A stretch of DNA of 64,000 bases from Candidatus Thermochlorobacter aerophilus (GTDB taxonomy: Bacteria > Bacteroidota > Chlorobiia > Chlorobiales > Thermochlorobacteraceae). The notes beneath the pieces are model-generated. The model searched no databases. It was given only the letters and a program-made list of their open reading frames with translations, and had not been told where the DNA came from. Every line of letters begins with the position of its first letter. Within the stretch, counting starts at the first letter, position 1. The position numbers were made by a program, and so were the translations under genes. The stretch lies in the NCBI GenBank assembly GCA_002794105.1, contig PHFL01000067.1, positions 50,173 to 114,172 of the forward strand, in the 5' to 3' direction. This document shows positions 54,517-63,765 of the stretch, piece after piece.

Positions 54517-55452
54517 TCAGATTGCAACAACATGAAGCGAATTTGGCATAACGCTTACACTGATGCAACCTTCAACATGTTCATAGACTTCGCCATCTAA
54601 ATGCAAGGATTCTGGACGAGAAAGATGAATGACCGCATGCTTGATTTTGGTATAGATAACTTGAGAAGTATGAATGTGCGTACCGCGCATAAAAGTCAAA
54701 ACCCAGTAAGGTAATTCAATCATCGGGAATGCTTTCAGGATGCAAATATCAAGCCAGCCATCGCGCATATCGGCTTCAGGCGCAATCCAAAACTTACCGC
54801 CTTCACGGCGACCGTTGCCAATCATTACCGAAAAGACATTTTCTGTCACGGTCTGAATGCCGTGAGGTGTATGTAGCTCAAAGGTCATTGGTGCAGCGCG
54901 ATGCGTACGTGCCACTATCCACAGCGCATAGAGATAAATCAGGTCGCCACGCAGATGTGGCACAAGTTTAGCAACACGAGCAATTTCGCCCGTAAAGCCA
55001 ATGCCTAGCGAATTCAAAAATGCTCGCTGAACATGAAACCCGTGCTGCTGGAAAGAAACTTGACCTGTATCAATTGTGCAAGTGGCAGAGCATAGCACTT
55101 TCTCAACAGCACTCTCAAGGCGAACCCGGCGCGGAGCTCTATTGCAAGAAAGATTGCTATAAAAGTCATTGCCTGACCCCATCGGAATGCAGCCTAAGAC
55201 CGTATTGGAATGAATCAGTGGTTGTGCAGTTTCATTGAATGTGCCATCGCCGCCGCAAGCGACAACGGTATCGACCGAACATTTGACGGCGCGTGCAAAT
55301 TCTGTGGCATCGTGTGGCTTAGTAGTGAGTTGAATTGTGGTATCTACCTGTCGGGCTTTTAGTGCATGATGCAAAGGTTCGACATGACGTTTGGCTTTAC
55401 CGCGGTTAGCCGCAGGATTCAAGATGAACCAATAGCGGCGCAATGCTGACAT
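54517..55452 (-). CDS. Diacylglycerol/lipid kinase (YegS/DagK family)
   Basis: 311-residue lipid kinase phosphorylating diacylglycerol-like lipids. The N-terminal F-I-L-N-P-A-A-N-R-G and the nucleotide motif G-G-D-G-T-F-N-E are canonical, with G-S-G-N-D-F and the C-terminal region L-H-L-D-G-E. I use the ATG at 55452 (M-S-A-L-R-R-Y-W); the frame continues upstream to 55521 with two more Met codons, so the start is uncertain. It is followed 20 bases later by the GlmU-like gene. Confidence 0.9.
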   Translation of the reverse strand: MSALRRYWFILNPAANRGKAKRHVEPLHHALKARQVDTTIQLTTKPHDATEFARAVKCSVDTVVACGGDGTFNETAQPLIHSNTVLGCIPMGSGNDFYSNLSCNRAPRRVRLESAVEKVLCSATCTIDTGQVSFQQHGFHVQRAFLNSLGIGFTGEIARVAKLVPHLRGDLIYLYALWIVARTHRAAPMTFELHTPHGIQTVTENVFSVMIGNGRREGGKFWIAPEADMRDGWLDICILKAFPMIELPYWVLTFMRGTHIHTSQVIYTKIKHAVIHLSRPESLHLDGEVYEHVEGCISVSVMPNSLHVVAI

Positions 55453-55607
55453 GGTGTGCATGGCTGGTGGATGTAAGGAACGAACAAGAGAAGCATGCAT
55501 TGAAGAATGTTCTGGATGCATGAAGCAAGCAAGATTTATGTTGTTTGTAAAAAGTGGCTCTGAATCTGCAACTGAATCTGTATCTTACCGCTGTGAATTG
55601 AAAGGAT

Positions 55608-57653
55608 ATGCCCGTACGCACGTTTGTTGTATCAAGCGATTCGCTTTCTGGAGCGGCGTCAAGTCTTTCGCTTGAAAAATATGAAAAAGACTTAAATGCG
55701 GCGCAATGGGAAGCTGTGCGCACCACTGAAGGTGCTGTGCTAACCATTGCTGGCGCAGGCACTGGTAAAACTAAAACCTTGACCTATCGAGTCGCCTACT
55801 TGATTGAGCTCGGTGTGCCAGCCAGCACGATTTTGCTGCTGACCTTTACGCGCCGCGCCGCAGAAGAAATGCTCAACCGTGCAGCTGCCTTAGCAGGACC
55901 AGCATGTAGCCAAATCTTAGGCGGCACATTTCATGCCTACGCACTGAAATTGTTGCGTCAGTATGGCGCACACATCAAACTAGCAGATAATTTTACCGTG
56001 CTCGACCAAAGTGATGCTGAAGATGTCATTGACCTCGTGCGCACGGCATTAGGCTATCACAAAAAAGGCAATGCTGTAACAGAGAAACGCTTCCCAAAAA
56101 AGAGCACGCTCTACAGCATCATCAGCACCGCCGCAAATCGCAACATGCCTATTGAAGCCGTAATTGAAAGCACCTACCCACATTTTCTCTCTTTAACCGA
56201 CGACATCAAAAAAATTGCACAAGCCTACCACGACTATAAGCGCACAAATGCTCTGGTAGATTATGACGATTTGCTAACGCTTAGCGTGGAGCTACTGACC
56301 GAAAAACCCGATGTCCGCACGCGCATCAGTGGTGCTATACGCTACATCATGGTGGATGAATATCAAGACACCAACTTGGTGCAAGCTAATTTGGTAAAGT
56401 TGCTTTCCGAAGTGCATGGCAATGTGATGGTCGTCGGAGATGATGCCCAGTCCATTTATGCCTTTCGTGGGGCGAACTACCGCAACATTTTTGATTTTCC
56501 AAAGCTATTTCCGAACTGCCGCATCATCAAACTTGAGGAAAATTATCGGAGCACCGAACGCATTTTGGATTTGACCAATGCCGTCATTGCACAAGCAAAA
56601 GAAAAATTTGCCAAACGACTCTATACCACCACCAAACTGGGCGGCGAATATCCTGCTATTGTGCCTGCACAAGATGAGCGCATGCAATCCAAGTTTGTGG
56701 CGCAACGCATTTTAGAACTGCGAGAAGAAGGACTGGCGTTGAGCCAAATGGCAGTTCTCATGCGCAACAGCCGTGATTCATTTGACCTCGAGCTCGAGCT
56801 GCGCAAGCGCAACATTCCTTTTGTCAAATACGGCGGGCAAAAAATCACCGAAGCGGCGCATATCAAAGACTTTGTAGCCTATCTCAAACTGCTGCATAAC
56901 CCAAAGGATGTGCTGAGTTGGAACCGCATCTTGAAACTTCTGCGCGGCATTGGTCCGAAAACTGCACAAGAGATTAGCGAATGGATAAAAACTGCCCCAA
57001 ACCCATACCGTGTTGATACATCAGGTGTCTCGCCCAAATATCTCGAATCCTTGCGCCAATTGGCAGAACTTTTCGCCGAGCTGACAGCAAGCAACACCAC
57101 GCTCATAGACAAAGCTGAACGAATCTACAGCTACTACCTGCCTCTCATGCGTGAGCAGTATTTTGAAGATTACCCCAAGCGCCAAAAAGACCTTGAAAAC
57201 TTTCTTACCATTTTGACCAATTACTCATCCATTGAAACCTTGCTGACAGACTTGGCATTAGACCCTATTGACCTTTCTGCGATGGAGACAAAGGCAACGC
57301 AAAAGGATGAATCACCATTAGTGCTATCGACTATTCACTCTGCGAAGGGACTGGAGTGGGAGGCAGTGTTTCTCATCAATGCACTCGATGGGATTATTCC
57401 ATCACGCTATGCAGTGAGCAGCACAGAAGAACTCGATGAAGAATTACGCTTGCTGTATGTTGCCCTGACACGCGCAAAAAAATATCTCTACATTTCATAC
57501 CCGATTGTCTGCGCAGGACCTGGTCAAGAGCTTTACTTTGGCAATCCTTCGCGGTTTCTGGCGGATGTGCCTGAAGAGAGCTATGAAAAAATTGTGCTCG
57601 TTAAGGCAGGGTCAGCACCACGAGCACTGCCAGCAAAGAACAAGAATGAGTAG
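55608..57653 (+). CDS. UvrD/PcrA-family ATP-dependent DNA helicase
   Basis: 681-residue superfamily 1A helicase unwinding 3'-5'. Motifs: I G-A-G-T-G-K-T-K-T, Ia L-L-T-F-T-R-R-A-A, II V-D-E-Y-Q-D-T-N, III V-G-D-D-A-Q-S-I-Y-A-F-R-G, IV L-E-E-N-Y-R-S-T, V S-T-I-H-S-A-K-G-L-E-W and VI L-L-Y-V-A-L-T-R-A. The protein is shorter at the C-terminus than PcrA and lacks most of its tail. Start ATG 55608 (AAAGGA upstream). It acts in repair or replication restart; the exact name (pcrA, rep or uvrD) cannot be chosen. Confidence 0.94.
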   Translation: MPVRTFVVSSDSLSGAASSLSLEKYEKDLNAAQWEAVRTTEGAVLTIAGAGTGKTKTLTYRVAYLIELGVPASTILLLTFTRRAAEEMLNRAAALAGPACSQILGGTFHAYALKLLRQYGAHIKLADNFTVLDQSDAEDVIDLVRTALGYHKKGNAVTEKRFPKKSTLYSIISTAANRNMPIEAVIESTYPHFLSLTDDIKKIAQAYHDYKRTNALVDYDDLLTLSVELLTEKPDVRTRISGAIRYIMVDEYQDTNLVQANLVKLLSEVHGNVMVVGDDAQSIYAFRGANYRNIFDFPKLFPNCRIIKLEENYRSTERILDLTNAVIAQAKEKFAKRLYTTTKLGGEYPAIVPAQDERMQSKFVAQRILELREEGLALSQMAVLMRNSRDSFDLELELRKRNIPFVKYGGQKITEAAHIKDFVAYLKLLHNPKDVLSWNRILKLLRGIGPKTAQEISEWIKTAPNPYRVDTSGVSPKYLESLRQLAELFAELTASNTTLIDKAERIYSYYLPLMREQYFEDYPKRQKDLENFLTILTNYSSIETLLTDLALDPIDLSAMETKATQKDESPLVLSTIHSAKGLEWEAVFLINALDGIIPSRYAVSSTEELDEELRLLYVALTRAKKYLYISYPIVCAGPGQELYFGNPSRFLADVPEESYEKIVLVKAGSAPRALPAKNKNE

Positions 57654-57725
57654 GGCTTCCGAGCATCAGGAAGGAATGCACACAACAATAGCACACGGAA
57701 ACACGGATTGACTTTTCCCGTTCTT

Positions 57726-57850
57726 GCAAAGGAATCCACTCATGGATGCTTCACTTCGTTCAGCATGACAAAACCGACCGTGTCATTCCGAGCGCAGCAA
57801 GGAATCCATTATGGATTCACTACGCTGCGCTTCGTTCAGCGTGATAAACT
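57726..57850 (+). repeat. Two tandem copies of a palindromic intergenic repeat
   Basis: Copy 1 at 57726-57770 (GCAAAGGAATCCACTCATGG...CTTCGTTCAGCATGACA) and copy 2 at 57781-57850 share GGAATCCA and TTCGTTCAGC. Copy 2 can fold on itself: GAATCCAT (57802-57809) with ATGGATTC (57811-57818), and AGCGCAGC (57791-57798) with GCTGCGCT (57824-57831). A shorter related piece occurs at 40375-40393. The family of GTCATTCCGAGCGCAG...GAATC repeats is common between genes in this group of bacteria. Confidence 0.75.
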
Positions 57851-57866
57851 GTAGCATACTTGAGTC

Positions 57867-59117
57867 CTACTTGACCAGCATCATTTTTTTCGTCTCGGTA
57901 AATTCAGGTGTGGTCAGGCGATAGAGATAGACGCCACTGGCAAGACCACTTGCATTGAAATTGACCTGATATGTGCCAGCGGGCTGACGCGCATTAACCA
58001 GCGTGGTAAGCTCACGTCCAAGCATATCGAAGACACTGAGCTTGACAGTAGTAGATATGGGCAATTGATAGCGAATAGTGGTCGTCGGATTGAAAGGATT
58101 AGGATAATTTTGTGCCAGCTCAAAGCGTGTGGGTTTAGGCAACATGTCATCATTGACAGATGAAGCCCCAGTGATAGGCAGTTGAGCAAAATCGCGTTGG
58201 AGAATGGCACGAAGTTGCGCCGCACCAACCCCAAACCACTGTGCTAACAGAGATGCATAGACTTGACGGAAATCAAACTGCATGGCTAATTGGTTATTCA
58301 CCAGATTAGTCAGATTAGGGATAATTCCGCCGCGAACAGCTTCGCCGACAATGAAAAGTGGTGCGGCAGTGCCGTGGTCAGTGCCCATGCTTCCGTTTGA
58401 GCGAACGGTTCTGCCAAATTCTGAAAAAGTCATCGTGAGCACGCGCGGTGCCACACCTAAGCGACGCAAATCATCTTGAAAAACCGACAAAGCTTGCGAG
58501 AGCAGGCGCAGAAGGTTGGCATGTGTGCCAGCGGTTGTATCAGTGGCGGTAACTTGTGCCGCATGAGTATCAAAGCCGCCAAGTGAAACGTGGTAGATGC
58601 GCGTTTGCAATCCGCCAGCAATGAGGCGCGCCACAATGCGGAGCTGGTCTGCCAAGCGGTTCGTGTTTGGCGCAGGATAAGTGGCGCGATTTTGCGCGCG
58701 GTCAGCTGCCGCCTTAATTTGCGATGCATATTGAATGGACTGCAATCCCACGCGCCGAATAAAGCGCAATTCATCACCGGCAGTGGTGTCGGGCACAGTG
58801 CCAACATCTACCGCCGAATTGCCGCTAATTAAGCGATAAAATGTATCGGGGTCTTGAAGGGCGATACCAAGAAATTGAGAGGACCCACGCAACATCAAAG
58901 AAAGCGTGGAGCCAATCTGAAGCGCTGGCGGGTCTGGCGCATTGGCACGTGGATACCCATCAGGAAAGTTCGGGAAAAGCGTTTCTAAAAACCGACCGAC
59001 CCAACCTGAATCCAAAAATTGATTGGAATCTGAAGCGGTCATCCAAATATCCGTTGCTCGAAAATGCGAAAGGTTAGGGCTGGGATATGAGTTGCACAAG
59101 CACGACTTTGCCTTCAT
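57867..59117 (-). CDS. DUF1501 protein, 3' part after a frameshift, with type IX sorting domain
   Basis: Carries the remaining ~340 residues of the DUF1501 fold from P-S-P-N-L-S-H-F-R-A-T-D-I-W onward, followed by a type IX sorting domain (A-Q-N-Y-P-N-P-F-N-P-T-T, G-R-E-L-T-T-L and final K-K-M-M-L-V-K). The first eight or nine codons of this frame (M-K-A-K-S-C-L-C) are not family sequence; the true protein would enter from the 59074-59427 frame by a one-base shift near 59088-59095. Family members are sulfatase-like surface proteins, usually paired with DUF1800. Cannot tell pseudogene from sequence error. Confidence 0.8.
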   Translation of the reverse strand: MKAKSCLCNSYPSPNLSHFRATDIWMTASDSNQFLDSGWVGRFLETLFPNFPDGYPRANAPDPPALQIGSTLSLMLRGSSQFLGIALQDPDTFYRLISGNSAVDVGTVPDTTAGDELRFIRRVGLQSIQYASQIKAAADRAQNRATYPAPNTNRLADQLRIVARLIAGGLQTRIYHVSLGGFDTHAAQVTATDTTAGTHANLLRLLSQALSVFQDDLRRLGVAPRVLTMTFSEFGRTVRSNGSMGTDHGTAAPLFIVGEAVRGGIIPNLTNLVNNQLAMQFDFRQVYASLLAQWFGVGAAQLRAILQRDFAQLPITGASSVNDDMLPKPTRFELAQNYPNPFNPTTTIRYQLPISTTVKLSVFDMLGRELTTLVNARQPAGTYQVNFNASGLASGVYLYRLTTPEFTETKKMMLVK

Positions 59118-59427
59118 CGTAGAGCGTTTTCAGCTCAGGCATAGCTGGATGCAGTCCTGTCGCTGGCGTCAGGCGCAACACACGATTTTCAGGAATCGCA
59201 ATGTTGGCGCGTGCTTGCTGATAGGCACTGTATTGGTCAAGGGGAATCACCGTATTGAGCCCATCATTACCGCCTGAGAGTTGAACAATCACCAAGATGC
59301 GCTCACTGGAGAGCGTGCTAAGAAGATGCAAGGCGGGAGTATGCGCAAGCGCCGACAGAGACAGCCCGTTAAGTGTCAGCGGTATGCCTAAAGCTGAAGA
59401 AAGCCGCAGAAACTGTCGCCGATTCAT
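59074..59427 (-). CDS. DUF1501 protein, 5' part before a frameshift
   Basis: 117 residues: a signal-like N-terminus M-N-R-R-Q-F-L-R-L-S-S with twin Arg, then V-I-V-Q-L-S-G-G-N-D-G-L-N-T-V-I-P, the hallmark start of DUF1501 proteins. It ends prematurely with V-L-V-Q-L-I-S-Q-P, while the homologous continuation Y-P-S-P-N-L-S-H-F-R is in the next frame. The two frames overlap by 44 bases. It follows the DUF1800 gene by 40 bases on the same strand. Confidence 0.82.
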   Translation of the reverse strand: MNRRQFLRLSSALGIPLTLNGLSLSALAHTPALHLLSTLSSERILVIVQLSGGNDGLNTVIPLDQYSAYQQARANIAIPENRVLRLTPATGLHPAMPELKTLYDEGKVVLVQLISQP

Positions 59428-59467
59428 GGCATGCAGGAGTTAGAGGTGATAAAATTGCTTCATGAAG

Positions 59468-61123
59468 TTATGAAAGTTGATATTCTGCCATGCGCAGCAT
59501 AAAGCGCAAAAGATTTTGCAAGCGCATATCTACTGCTCGCCGCTTGTTCATATCGTTAGGATTGCGCATCAAATCATTCCATTGCTCGGTCCATTCGTAG
59601 TAGGGCACGCCGGGCATAAGCACATTGTCAACAAGGTCTTGGATTTGTTCGTCTGAGAGTTCCACCGCAAAAATTTGCCGCGAAAGGTCGCGCACCATTT
59701 GATACGGTGCTGAAGGATTCGGCAGCGCCTGAACTATCGCAATGCGATTTAAGTTTGCGGCGGTAACAATAGCATCGGAATAGCTGTGTCGTGCAGGTAA
59801 AGTTGCTGAGTTAATCCAAAGCCGGTGATACGATGGCTCTTGGTAGTATGCTTCCCAGCCAGCAACTGTCGGATGCTGCATCAAATTCATCTGTAGGGTG
59901 CTGAACCAGCTGATGTAGCGTTGCATGGCAGGAATCAGTTGAGTTTGCTCGGTTGGATTGTTCGGAAAAAAGAAACGGTGCATGCCTACGATGAAGTCAG
60001 CCGGACTTTTGATGAAAGCGCCCATAGTTTGGGCATCAAAAAAATGCTGGCTGGCAAATAGTGTGCGCAGCACAGGGCGCAGTTCGTAGTTGTTCTGCCG
60101 AAGCAGTTGTGCAAGCGGCTCAATAACATTGCGCTCCACTGTAGAATCAATCACATAATAGACGAACCAGCGATAGAGTTTGCGCACAAGAAAGCGTGCC
60201 GTTTCAGCTTGCTGAAAAATCATGTCAAGCAAATCTTTGAGCTCTTCCATGCCAGCGCTGGCAGAATTGCGCCCGCGAATCACTGTGTTTTGAAAAGCAG
60301 ATGAAAATTGCTTGTTGCCTGTATCATGGCGCGTAACATCAAAGACTGTGCCAATGGGAACAGTGGTCGAGCGGTATCCGACATCGCGCCAGCCCGTCAA
60401 GACACGAGCGGCAGCAGCTACATCTTGCTCGGTGTAGTTGGTGTAATTGCCCTGCGCAAGTTCAGGTCCCTTACCAATTGTAAAGAGCTCAAAAAGTTCA
60501 CGCGCATAGTTTTGATTGGGGCGACCAGCAACATTGACATTGCCATTGAGGTATCGTAGCATGGCGGGGTCAATCGTCACTTCAAGCGTGAGCGTTTTGA
60601 AATTCCCCAAAGCAAAGCGGCGAAACAGTGCATTTTGACGATAGAGATAACGCGCATCTGCATTTGCCGCTCTATCCGAGACGAAGTGATTATGCCAAAA
60701 GAGCGTCATCTTTTCAATCAGCGAAATAGGCTGATTAATCATCAAGCCAATCCACCATGCGCGAAGGTAGGAGTAATATCGCCCGTCAGCATTCTGTTCG
60801 TTGTTGAAAGGTTGGTCGTGCCAAGTTTGACCCGTCGTAATATCAATTGGCGGTTCAGGAGCAGGTCGGTCTTGAAGGAGCTCGTCAAGTGTAGCGTTCA
60901 ACCCTTGCTGCACGGCTTGACGAATTTGCGCAGGCGTGGCACCAAACATAGCACGGCGCAGAAGATGTGCCGCAGTTTGTTCGTTCCAAGCCCCTGAATA
61001 AGGCTGAAGACCACTTGTGGGACGGCGGCGGGCGGCAGTCTCAGACGCATGATGCTCACGCTCGGCAATAGAGACTGACGACCTTGCATGGGTAAGCGAT
61101 TGAAAAAACTGACGGCGGTTCAT
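59468..61123 (-). CDS. DUF1800 domain protein
   Basis: 551-residue protein of the DUF1800 family. The N-terminus has R-R-Q-F-F-Q, a twin-Arg-like export start, and the body carries H-L-L-R-R-A-M-F-G-A-T, K-M-T-L-F-W-H-N-H-F-V-S, N-Y-A-R-E-L-F-E-L-F-T-I-G and V-L-T-G-W, all typical. In this family it is nearly always next to DUF1501, as here. The ATG at 61123 is chosen because R-R-Q-F-F follows; the frame is open to 61156. Biochemical role not known. Confidence 0.9.
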   Translation of the reverse strand: MNRRQFFQSLTHARSSVSIAEREHHASETAARRRPTSGLQPYSGAWNEQTAAHLLRRAMFGATPAQIRQAVQQGLNATLDELLQDRPAPEPPIDITTGQTWHDQPFNNEQNADGRYYSYLRAWWIGLMINQPISLIEKMTLFWHNHFVSDRAANADARYLYRQNALFRRFALGNFKTLTLEVTIDPAMLRYLNGNVNVAGRPNQNYARELFELFTIGKGPELAQGNYTNYTEQDVAAAARVLTGWRDVGYRSTTVPIGTVFDVTRHDTGNKQFSSAFQNTVIRGRNSASAGMEELKDLLDMIFQQAETARFLVRKLYRWFVYYVIDSTVERNVIEPLAQLLRQNNYELRPVLRTLFASQHFFDAQTMGAFIKSPADFIVGMHRFFFPNNPTEQTQLIPAMQRYISWFSTLQMNLMQHPTVAGWEAYYQEPSYHRLWINSATLPARHSYSDAIVTAANLNRIAIVQALPNPSAPYQMVRDLSRQIFAVELSDEQIQDLVDNVLMPGVPYYEWTEQWNDLMRNPNDMNKRRAVDMRLQNLLRFMLRMAEYQLS

Positions 61124-61205
61124 GGTTGATGTGAAATGGTTTGAGACAAAGTGCACAGACGCACATGGGCAAAAATAGGTTTAAAACGATTTAGAGAGCA
61201 AAGGC

Positions 61206-62147
61206 TTAGAGGGAAGTTATCAATGTCAGTTGGTGCAAGCCGCCCATCACGCCCAGTGATGAAAAAGCATAATCAAACTTGAACCGTTCAATTGCGACGC
61301 CTAAGCCTACTGAAAAACCGGCAAGTCCCAGCGTGCCAGTGAGCGAAAGGTCCTGACGCTGCAAGTTGCTGTAGCCAAAGCGTAGCTTGAGTGCGTCGGT
61401 CAGCGTAAATTCTCCGCCAATCGTGAAATTGCGAAATCGCAAAAAGAATTGTTCGCTGGCATCGGCAAGACGAATGAAGCCGAGTGTGAGTTCCAAAGGC
61501 AGACCTTCAGGTTTTTTGCTTATGCTGAATCGAACATCGACGGGCAGGGGCTCAGAGGCGCCATCGAAGGTGGAAAGTTGGCTGCCGAAATTGATGATAG
61601 CAAATCCGATGTGCAGTTCTTCCGAAGGAATCGAGAGCAAAAGTCCAGCATCAAGGGCGAGTGCAGTAGAGCGAAAGTTTTGAATGGCAGAGAAGATGAA
61701 TTTTACGCCCAGACCGCCGCGCAGCGTGCCAAAGCCAAACTGTTGCAGAGCACGCGAGTATGCCAAATGCAGAGCAACATCATTAGCCGAAAATGTGCCG
61801 AGAGTATTGCCTACTTCGTCCGTCTCGTCAAAGCGACCGTAATTGACAAACGTGATGCCAGCACCGAAGTCACCAAGGTTCTCGAGTTGGCGACCGTAAG
61901 CTAAAAATCCTGAATTGATGTCAAGCAAATGTTTTTGAAAACTGAACGACGCCTGTTTGTGTGTAGCGGAGTCTAAAACGGCAGGGTTTTGAAAGAAGCT
62001 ATTGATGTCGCCAGCAAGTGAGGCGCTATTGCCGCCCAGTGCTGCGATGCGAGCGCTGCGGTCAAGCCGCAGAAACTCATAGACAGAAGTTTGAGCACAA
62101 GCAAAAGAAGCAGAAAGTGCAAGGTAGAGCGTGAGCAGAAAGCGCAT
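61206..62147 (-). CDS. porQ: Type IX secretion system protein PorQ-like
   Basis: 313-residue outer-membrane-type protein. After a signal peptide ending F-A-C-A-Q, it has the PorQ-family start Y-E-F-L-R-L-D-R-S-A-R-I-A-A-L-G-G and D-I-N-S-F-F-Q-N-P-A-V-L. The rest is a beta-barrel-like pattern. PorQ takes part in the type IX pathway that recognises the C-terminal domains on the two cargo proteins in this window. It lies just before the DUF1800/DUF1501 genes, the latter a cargo. Confidence 0.85.
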   Translation of the reverse strand: MRFLLTLYLALSASFACAQTSVYEFLRLDRSARIAALGGNSASLAGDINSFFQNPAVLDSATHKQASFSFQKHLLDINSGFLAYGRQLENLGDFGAGITFVNYGRFDETDEVGNTLGTFSANDVALHLAYSRALQQFGFGTLRGGLGVKFIFSAIQNFRSTALALDAGLLLSIPSEELHIGFAIINFGSQLSTFDGASEPLPVDVRFSISKKPEGLPLELTLGFIRLADASEQFFLRFRNFTIGGEFTLTDALKLRFGYSNLQRQDLSLTGTLGLAGFSVGLGVAIERFKFDYAFSSLGVMGGLHQLTLITSL

Positions 62148-62223
62148 GCGTTGCCTGTAAGCTAAGTTTGAAGCAAACTACGCAAAATGCTGGGTCTTGT
62201 CAAGGTAAGTTGATATGGGCTCA

Positions 62224-62835
62224 TCATGATTCGCTGGCTAAGTATAGGTTGTGTTCCTCGATGTAGCGAGCCACAACGGAAGGAATTTTGCGCAGAGCGG
62301 CTTTTCTTTGGTCGGGTTTAGCAAGTTCAAGCCGGAGCATGCTGGATGAGAGGGGCAAATCTAATTTGATAAAGCGCACAGAGGCGTTTGGAAATTCAGG
62401 CAGAAGTGAAGGCGGTGAGCTTTGCACTTGCCGTGAAAAGACCAAGAGTTCAGCCATTTGCAAAATTTTATCCGGCGATTTCCATTTTGAAAAAATGCGG
62501 TAATTGTCTTCACCAATTGCCAGAAAGAGCTTGGCGCCGGGATACTGTTCGGCAAGATGTTGCAGGGTTTCAAGCGTGTAGGAGGGGTCGGGCTGTGCAA
62601 GTTCCCAATCACTGGCTTGGAAGCATGCGCCAGTTTCGTTGAGGTCTTGTGCCAAGAGCTGGGTCATGGCAAAGCGCTGTTGGTCAGTAGCGGTTGCCCC
62701 AGACTTGAGTGGGTTGCGAGAGACGCTCAAAATGACCGTATCGGGTCGGAGCAATTCTCGTGTCAAGGTGCAGAGTGCAAGATGACCCAAATGTGGCGGG
62801 TCGAAGGTGCCGCCGAACAAAACAATCGATGACAA
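62224..62835 (-). CDS. nadD: Nicotinate-nucleotide adenylyltransferase
   Basis: Adenylates nicotinate mononucleotide in NAD synthesis; 203 residues. The nucleotide-binding F-G-G-T-F-D-P-P-H-L-G-H-L-A and the later L-F-L-A-I-G-E-D-N-Y and S-S-S-M-L-R are intact. Only a TTG start at 62835 fits, six bases after the bamD stop, so translation is coupled to bamD. Full length. Confidence 0.95.
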   Translation of the reverse strand: MSSIVLFGGTFDPPHLGHLALCTLTRELLRPDTVILSVSRNPLKSGATATDQQRFAMTQLLAQDLNETGACFQASDWELAQPDPSYTLETLQHLAEQYPGAKLFLAIGEDNYRIFSKWKSPDKILQMAELLVFSRQVQSSPPSLLPEFPNASVRFIKLDLPLSSSMLRLELAKPDQRKAALRKIPSVVARYIEEHNLYLASES

Positions 62836-62841
62836 GACTAG

Positions 62842-63753
62842 CTACTTGATTATGGTTTGACTGCTTTGCAACAGTTGCTCTTTGACAAAGGCTTTGAAGC
62901 CTTCAACTTTATACTTCTTGTCAGGAAATTTTTCCTCATACTTTTCAATCTCGTTTTCAGCCTCTGCCCAACGCTCGCGCACAATAAGCGTTTCAATTTT
63001 GCCCAGCAAGGCTTCTTCGTAGTAGGGACTATCGGGATAGTTGGTGAGAACTTCGTCAAAGTAGAGTGTGGCGGCACGGTAGGCGCGAAGTTGGATATAC
63101 TGCTTGGCAGCATCGAGGGCTTTGAGCGCCAGTTTATTTCGACACTCCATAATTTTTTCTTCGGCAAGTCGGAGCGTGTCGAGCTGACCGAGTTGGGCGT
63201 AGAGCCGCGCAATGAGAGCTTCATAGGTGGCTCGGCGTGCCGAATCAGTCGCTTCAGATGCCAAAAGACGCAGGTCACGAATTTCATTTGCAAGACGTGC
63301 CGAATCAGGCACAGGATAAGTGTCAATGTAGCTTTGAAACTGTGCAATCGCTTTGCGGCTGTATTCTTGGTCTAAGCTATGAACAGGAGAGAGCTTGTAG
63401 TAGCACATAGCAATTTGGAAAAAAGCAATCCGAGCATACGGCGACGAAGGCACATTGCGCAAAAGTGTCTGATAGGCTTCTGCTGCCAGAAGATACTGTC
63501 CATAAAAGAAATAGCTCTGTGCTAAATAGAATTGCACGTCGTCTTCGTATTCGGTAGCACGACTGATGTAAGTGAGTTTGTTCAACTCAAGTTGTGCACC
63601 GTAGTAATCTTTCTGGTCGTAGAGCGACTTTGCATACTCGAATCGCCCTCTGAGAGAGTCATCAAATACTGCTCGTGGTGTACTGCATCCGACGCCTGCA
63701 AGGATTGCACCTAAGCAGAAGAAAGCACGAGCAATGCGAAAAAATGCACTCAT
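62842..63753 (-). CDS. bamD: Outer membrane assembly lipoprotein BamD
   Basis: 303-residue lipoprotein with lipobox A-G-V-G-C (Cys23). TPR-like repeats follow, with Y-D-Q-K-D-Y-Y-G-A-Q-L-E-L-N-K-L and F-Y-L-A-Q-S-Y-F-F, as in BamD, which helps BamA insert outer-membrane proteins. The ATG at 63753 is 12 bases after the stop of the upstream gene and the nadD start is six bases downstream, so all three are in one operon. Confidence 0.93.
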   Translation of the reverse strand: MSAFFRIARAFFCLGAILAGVGCSTPRAVFDDSLRGRFEYAKSLYDQKDYYGAQLELNKLTYISRATEYEDDVQFYLAQSYFFYGQYLLAAEAYQTLLRNVPSSPYARIAFFQIAMCYYKLSPVHSLDQEYSRKAIAQFQSYIDTYPVPDSARLANEIRDLRLLASEATDSARRATYEALIARLYAQLGQLDTLRLAEEKIMECRNKLALKALDAAKQYIQLRAYRAATLYFDEVLTNYPDSPYYEEALLGKIETLIVRERWAEAENEIEKYEEKFPDKKYKVEGFKAFVKEQLLQSSQTIIK

Positions 63754-63765
63754 CTGTTGAAGTGT

